Below, piece after piece: positions 60,794 through 64,000 of a DNA stretch of 64,000 nucleotides. The stretch spans positions 806,001-870,000 of the forward strand of contig NZ_SADT02000002.1 in the NCBI RefSeq assembly GCF_004016445.2, in the 5' to 3' direction. The translations under genes were made by a program, and so were the position numbers. The notes beneath the pieces are model-generated. The model saw only the letters and a list, made by a program, of their open reading frames with translations. It was not told the origin of the DNA and did no database searches. The stretch's first letter is position 1; the number at the start of each line of letters is the position of its first letter. This DNA is from Mesorhizobium sp. M2E.F.Ca.ET.219.01.1.1. Its GTDB lineage: Bacteria; Pseudomonadota; Alphaproteobacteria; Rhizobiales; Rhizobiaceae.

Positions 60794-61516
60794 ATGATCG
60801 TACAGGCCTGCATCAACGGTGCCCGTCCCGCCAGCTTCCATCCTGCCTTGCCGCTCGATCCCGAGGCGATGGCGCGCGACGCTGCCGCCTCGATCGCTGC
60901 GGGCGCCGCCGAGTTGCATGTCCATGCGCGCGGCGCCGACGGCCAAGAGAGCCTGGCGCCGGAAGCGATGGACAGGACGGTCGCGGCACTGCGCCGCGCC
61001 TGTCCGGGCACGCTGATCGGCGTCTCGACCGGCGCCTGGATCGAGAAGGACGATCTGCGCACGCTTGTCGCCATCTCCGGCTGGCGCGAGCTGCCCGACT
61101 ATGCCTCCGTCAATCTCAGCGAGACGGCAGCGCCCGAGGTGATGGAGGCCCTGCGCGGCCGCGGCGTCGGCATCGAGGCCGGACTGGCCTCGATCGGCGA
61201 CGCGCTCAGGCTTGCCAGTCTCGACCATGGCGGGCGGGTGCTGCGCGTGCTGATCGAGATTTCCGAGCAGACGCTGGACGAGGCCCTCGCTGTAGCCAAC
61301 GGCATCGAAAAGGTGCTGCAGCGCGAGGGTATCCACCGCTCGATCCTGCTGCATGGCGAGAACGCAACCGTGTGGCCTTTTGTTCGGCGGGCGGCGCTGC
61401 GGAAATTCTCGACGCGGGTCGGGCTGGAGGACGGGAAGGAATTGCCGGATGGGAGTGTCGCGGCGGATAACGCGGCGCTGGTAGCGGCGGCGGTGGGGAT
61501 TTATCGCCGGGCGTGA
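60794..61516 (+). CDS. BKACE-family (DUF849) beta-keto acid cleavage enzyme
   Basis: 240 residues. The metal ligands are the His42/His44 pair in AAELHVHARG, and the strand order (VIGVSTGAWI, YASVNLSE, GVGIEAGLAS, SILLHGEN) fits the TIM-barrel BKACE family, which condenses a beta-keto acid with acetyl-CoA to give acetoacetate and a CoA ester (Kce is the founding member in lysine fermentation). Shorter than typical members (about 270-310), lacking part of the C-terminal region. Separated from the ADI-fold gene by a terminator, so it has its own promoter. Confidence 0.85.
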   Translation: MIVQACINGARPASFHPALPLDPEAMARDAAASIAAGAAELHVHARGADGQESLAPEAMDRTVAALRRACPGTLIGVSTGAWIEKDDLRTLVAISGWRELPDYASVNLSETAAPEVMEALRGRGVGIEAGLASIGDALRLASLDHGGRVLRVLIEISEQTLDEALAVANGIEKVLQREGIHRSILLHGENATVWPFVRRAALRKFSTRVGLEDGKELPDGSVAADNAALVAAAVGIYRRA

Positions 61517-61521
61517 GCCGG

Positions 61522-61646
61522 TTCCTCGCCCCACGAAGTGGGGAGAGGTGGCTCGGCGAAGCCGAGACGGAGGGGGGAGCGCCCTACGAAGGCCCCTCTC
61601 CGTCCGCTTCGCGGACACCTCTCCCCGCCTTTGGCGGGGCGAGGAA
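61522..61646. repeat. Palindromic repeat element (family 3), intergenic copy
   Basis: 125 bases bounded by perfect 11-bp inverted ends (TTCCTCGCCCC at 61522 and GGGGCGAGGAA at 61636-61646), with inner arms GGTGGCTCGGCGAAGCCGAGA and CCCCTCTCCG. It fills the gap between the convergent BKACE and GFA genes and can fold into a terminator-like hairpin. Confidence 0.8.
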
Positions 61647-61658
61647 GGAACTCGGCAG

Positions 61659-62060
61659 TCAGCCGAACTTCGCCAGCGGCTCGGCGCTTATCTCGACCCA
61701 CTCGCAGCGGCGGCTGTCGTTGTAGAAGGACTGGAATGGCGGTGGAAACGATTGGTCCGCGAAGGCGCCGACCGGAATGGCGGTGAGGCCGGGCTGCGTG
61801 TCGATGCGATAGTGGACGGTGGTCCCGCAATCCGGGCAGAAGCTGTTAATGACCCGTCCACCCTGCTCGCCGATGCGCGTGAACTGTGAGGCGCGCCCTT
61901 CTATCGACACGTCGGCCTCGGCAAACCGGACGTTGTAGCTGAAGGCGCTGCCGGTGCGCCGTTTGCAATCGAGACAATGGCAAACCGAAATGCGTACAGG
62001 CTCGCCCGAGCAAGTGGCTGACAGCTGACCGCAGGAACATTCGGCGCGACGCGTGACCAT
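61659..62060 (-). CDS. GFA/CENP-V family zinc protein
   Basis: 133 residues. Zinc-binding Cys pattern of the GFA family: CSCG (Cys8, Cys10), CHCLDC (27, 29, 32) and FCPDCGT (75, 78). These proteins include glutathione-dependent formaldehyde-activating enzyme, but most members are uncharacterised. Stands alone. Confidence 0.9.
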   Translation of the reverse strand: MVTRRAECSCGQLSATCSGEPVRISVCHCLDCKRRTGSAFSYNVRFAEADVSIEGRASQFTRIGEQGGRVINSFCPDCGTTVHYRIDTQPGLTAIPVGAFADQSFPPPFQSFYNDSRRCEWVEISAEPLAKFG

Positions 62061-62082
62061 GCAGGCTCCTCCCTGCGGGACA

Positions 62083-63141
62083 TTACTGCGTATCCGCGTG
62101 GGCCCTCAACTCGGCGCGCTTCTCATCCGACACCACGGCGAGGTCCAGCACCTTCTGCAGGCCAGCCGCGTGGCGGAAGGTCGGCTCGGTCTGCGCGCCG
62201 CTCTTCACCGCCTCGACGAAGCGCTGGTAGTTGGTCGGCACGGAGCCTGCGTCGAGTTCCTCCCATTTGGCGTTCTCGACGTTGGCGCCGATGCAAGCCC
62301 TCAGCATCGAGCCGTCGAGATTGTGCACCACCTCGACGGCGCCCTTGTCGCCATGGATGCGAAGGCGCAGTTCGTTGATGTGGCCGGTGGCCCAGCGGCT
62401 GGCATGCACCACGCCGAAGGCGCCGTTGGCAAAGTCCAGCGTCATGGCGAAACTGTCATTGGCGTCGAGCTGGTATTCGCCGATGCGGTTGCCCGGTGCC
62501 TTGTCGAAGGCGCGCAGCCGGCAGAACACATGATCGATGTCGAGCGCCGCGCCATAGCTGGCGAAATCGAGGATATGGATGCCGACATCGCCGAGCACGC
62601 CGTTCGAGCCGTGGCCGCGCGACAGCCGCCACAGCCATTTCGGATCGGTGCGCCAGTCGCCCCAGAATTTCGACACCAGCCAGCTCTGCAGATAGGACGC
62701 CTCGACATGGCGCACCGTGCCGATCTCGCCGGCCTGCACCATCTGGCGCGCCTTCTGCAGCGCGGCCACGTTGCGGTAGGTGAGGTTGACCATGTTGACG
62801 ATGCCTGCGGCCTCCGCCGCGTCGGCCATTTCGCTGGCCTTGCCGAAATTTTCGGCCAGCGGCTTCTCGCACAACACCGGCTTGCCGGCGGCGATCAGCG
62901 CCATGGTGGTCGGATGGTGGATGCGATCGGGCGTGACATTGGCGACCGCGTCGAAACCGCCCCAGTCGATCGCCGCCTCAAGCGAGGTGAAGCGCTTCGG
63001 AATCTTGTAGGCGTCAGCGTACTCGCCGACACGAGCCGCATCGACGTCGACCGCGCCGACGATGTTGACCCCCTCGATGGCGCCGAAGCGGCGGGCATGT
63101 TCCTGCGCCATCCAGCCGGTTCCGAGTATCAAAAGCCGCAT
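62083..63141 (-). CDS. Gfo/Idh/MocA-family oxidoreductase (ThuB-like)
   Basis: 352 residues. N-terminal Rossmann motif LGTGWMAQEHARRF, the substrate/NAD site CEKPLAENFGKASEM, and a C-terminal alpha/beta domain (GGVLGDVGIHILD-like: SNGVLGDVGIHILDFA). Uses NAD(P) to oxidise a sugar or sugar-like alcohol. It lies 101 bases downstream of the ThuA-like gene on the same strand. ThuA and ThuB of Sinorhizobium convert trehalose and related disaccharides to 3-keto forms, and this pair has the same order, but assignment to trehalose rests on family only. Confidence 0.88.
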   Translation of the reverse strand: MRLLILGTGWMAQEHARRFGAIEGVNIVGAVDVDAARVGEYADAYKIPKRFTSLEAAIDWGGFDAVANVTPDRIHHPTTMALIAAGKPVLCEKPLAENFGKASEMADAAEAAGIVNMVNLTYRNVAALQKARQMVQAGEIGTVRHVEASYLQSWLVSKFWGDWRTDPKWLWRLSRGHGSNGVLGDVGIHILDFASYGAALDIDHVFCRLRAFDKAPGNRIGEYQLDANDSFAMTLDFANGAFGVVHASRWATGHINELRLRIHGDKGAVEVVHNLDGSMLRACIGANVENAKWEELDAGSVPTNYQRFVEAVKSGAQTEPTFRHAAGLQKVLDLAVVSDEKRAELRAHADTQ

Positions 63142-63242
63142 TTTTCTGCTTCTCCGAGCGGTTTGGTTCGATTCAATCGTGCGAGGCGAATGTGGCCCAG
63201 ACGCTGTGTCCGCGCAATCCCAAGCAAAGAGGGAAGCGCTTT

Positions 63243-64000
63243 TTAGCGGAAGCCGGCCTCGCCATGCCCGTGCAGTTTTGGTCCACGCTCCTCGATCGGC
63301 TCCAGCGCCTTCTCGACCGGCACGTTCGGCGCATCGAGGATGGCGGGCTTCGACCCTTGCGGGTTGTGCGCCCATTTCACCGCGTTGCGCAGCACCTTGT
63401 GCACGGTGGCGTCGTGATAGGTCGGATAGGTCTCGTGTCCGGGGCGGAAGTAGAAGACATTGCCGGCGCCGCGCCGGTAGGTGAGGCCCGAACGGAACAC
63501 CTCGCCGCCCTGGAACCAGGAAATGAAGACGGTTTCCAGCGGCTCCGGCACGGCGAACTGCTCGCCATACATCTCCTCGTTCTCGAGCTCGAAGAACTCG
63601 CCGACGCCTTCGGCGATCGGATGGTTGGGGCTCGTCACCCAGAGCCGCTCGCGCTCGCCGGCCTCTCGCCATTTCAGCGTGCAGGGCGTGCCCATCAGCC
63701 GCTTGAAGATCTTCGAGAAATGGCCGGAATGCAGCACGATCAGCCCCATGCCTTCCCAGACGCGCTTTGCGACGCGTTCGACCACCTCGTCGGCGACCGC
63801 GCCATGATCCTTGTGGCCCCACCAGACGAGCACATCGGTCTCGGCGAGGCGGGATTCCGGCAGGCCGTGCTCCGGCTGCTCCAGCGTCGCCGTCGAGGCG
63901 GAGATCGCGTTGTCCGCATTCAGCGCCTTGGCGATGGTCGCGTGCATGCCCTCCGGATAGATGGAGGCCACCACCTCATTGGTCCGCTCATGGATGTTCT
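63243..64000 (-). CDS. ThuA-like protein, cut by the window edge
   Basis: At least 252 codons to the edge of the window, the frame still open at 64000 ([17 protein letters not shown]), so the start lies outside. ThuA-domain marks are [67 protein letters not shown] and [14 protein letters not shown]. ThuA is a glutamine-amidotransferase-like fold protein implicated in keto-sugar formation with the neighbouring dehydrogenase. Confidence 0.9.
   Translation of the reverse strand, partial: NIHERTNEVVASIYPEGMHATIAKALNADNAISASTATLEQPEHGLPESRLAETDVLVWWGHKDHGAVADEVVERVAKRVWEGMGLIVLHSGHFSKIFKRLMGTPCTLKWREAGERERLWVTSPNHPIAEGVGEFFELENEEMYGEQFAVPEPLETVFISWFQGGEVFRSGLTYRRGAGNVFYFRPGHETYPTYHDATVHKVLRNAVKWAHNPQGSKPAILDAPNVPVEKALEPIEERGPKLHGHGEAGFR

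Overview
The window is high-G+C DNA from an alphaproteobacterium of the order Rhizobiales, most likely a Mesorhizobium. The strongest clue is a block of four tandem DUF680 genes, a small secreted family that, from memory, is described essentially only from Mesorhizobium loti and relatives. MucR/Ros and DUF982 proteins, an HdaA-type DnaA-like ATPase, the purN-purM order and several families of dispersed palindromic intergenic repeats agree with this. It is mostly ordinary chromosome with accessory patches; I see no rRNA, CRISPR array, transposase or prophage.

Layout. 1-1.7 kb: a fluoride-resistance operon (fluoride riboswitch with terminator, two FluC/CrcB subunits, a DUF190 protein). 1.7-11.4 kb: ndk, a glutathione transferase, DinB, a diguanylate cyclase, a sterol-desaturase-type hydroxylase, a UvrD-like helicase and several small proteins. 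11.6-14.9 kb: a LysR regulator divergent from a 2OG-Fe(II) oxygenase-like gene coupled to an EamA exporter, whose reading frame carries a palindromic repeat. 15.2-26.8 kb: a MucR regulator, an ABC-F ATPase, a molybdopterin oxidoreductase, a winged-helix/TPR regulator, a giant Sel1-repeat protein and dapB. 27-32 kb: a NitT/TauT-type ABC importer and a TctD/TctE-like two-component pair. 32.4-33.8 kb: the DUF680 block. 33.8-39.2 kb: a SixA-like phosphatase, purM-purN, a CDP-alcohol phosphatidyltransferase, an AI-2E/PerM permease and hdaA. 39.7-43.6 kb: an LCP-like protein, tRNA-Pro(TGG), a flavin monooxygenase, an FMN-reductase/SnoaL fusion, a complex I accessory subunit and tRNA-Arg(TCT).

The most unusual piece is at 43.6-45.07 kb. 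A 1.45-kb, visibly AT-richer insert begins in the 3' end of tRNA-Arg and ends at an exact 20-bp copy of that tRNA end. It has the structure of an integrated element but no integrase, and holds only two co-directional genes of unknown function: a coiled-coil protein with a C-terminal membrane anchor, and a helical protein with an Rx5H motif. It is the best candidate here for an undescribed cassette, possibly a defence module.

45-52 kb carries a LysR/NmrA pair, two GT8-like glycosyltransferases around a hexapeptide acyltransferase, two DUF982 genes and an ArsR regulator. 52.8-61.5 kb looks like one catabolic locus: a PotABCD-type ABC importer, a LysR regulator, an M20 amidohydrolase, an arginine-deiminase-fold enzyme and a BKACE-family enzyme. 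The right edge has a GFA-family protein, a Gfo/Idh/MocA dehydrogenase and a ThuA-like gene cut by the window end (thuA-thuB-like order).

Two repeat families deserve attention. All three full-length copies of one roughly 100-bp element supply the TAG stop codon of the gene beside them. Another palindromic family has one copy fused in frame into a transporter gene.
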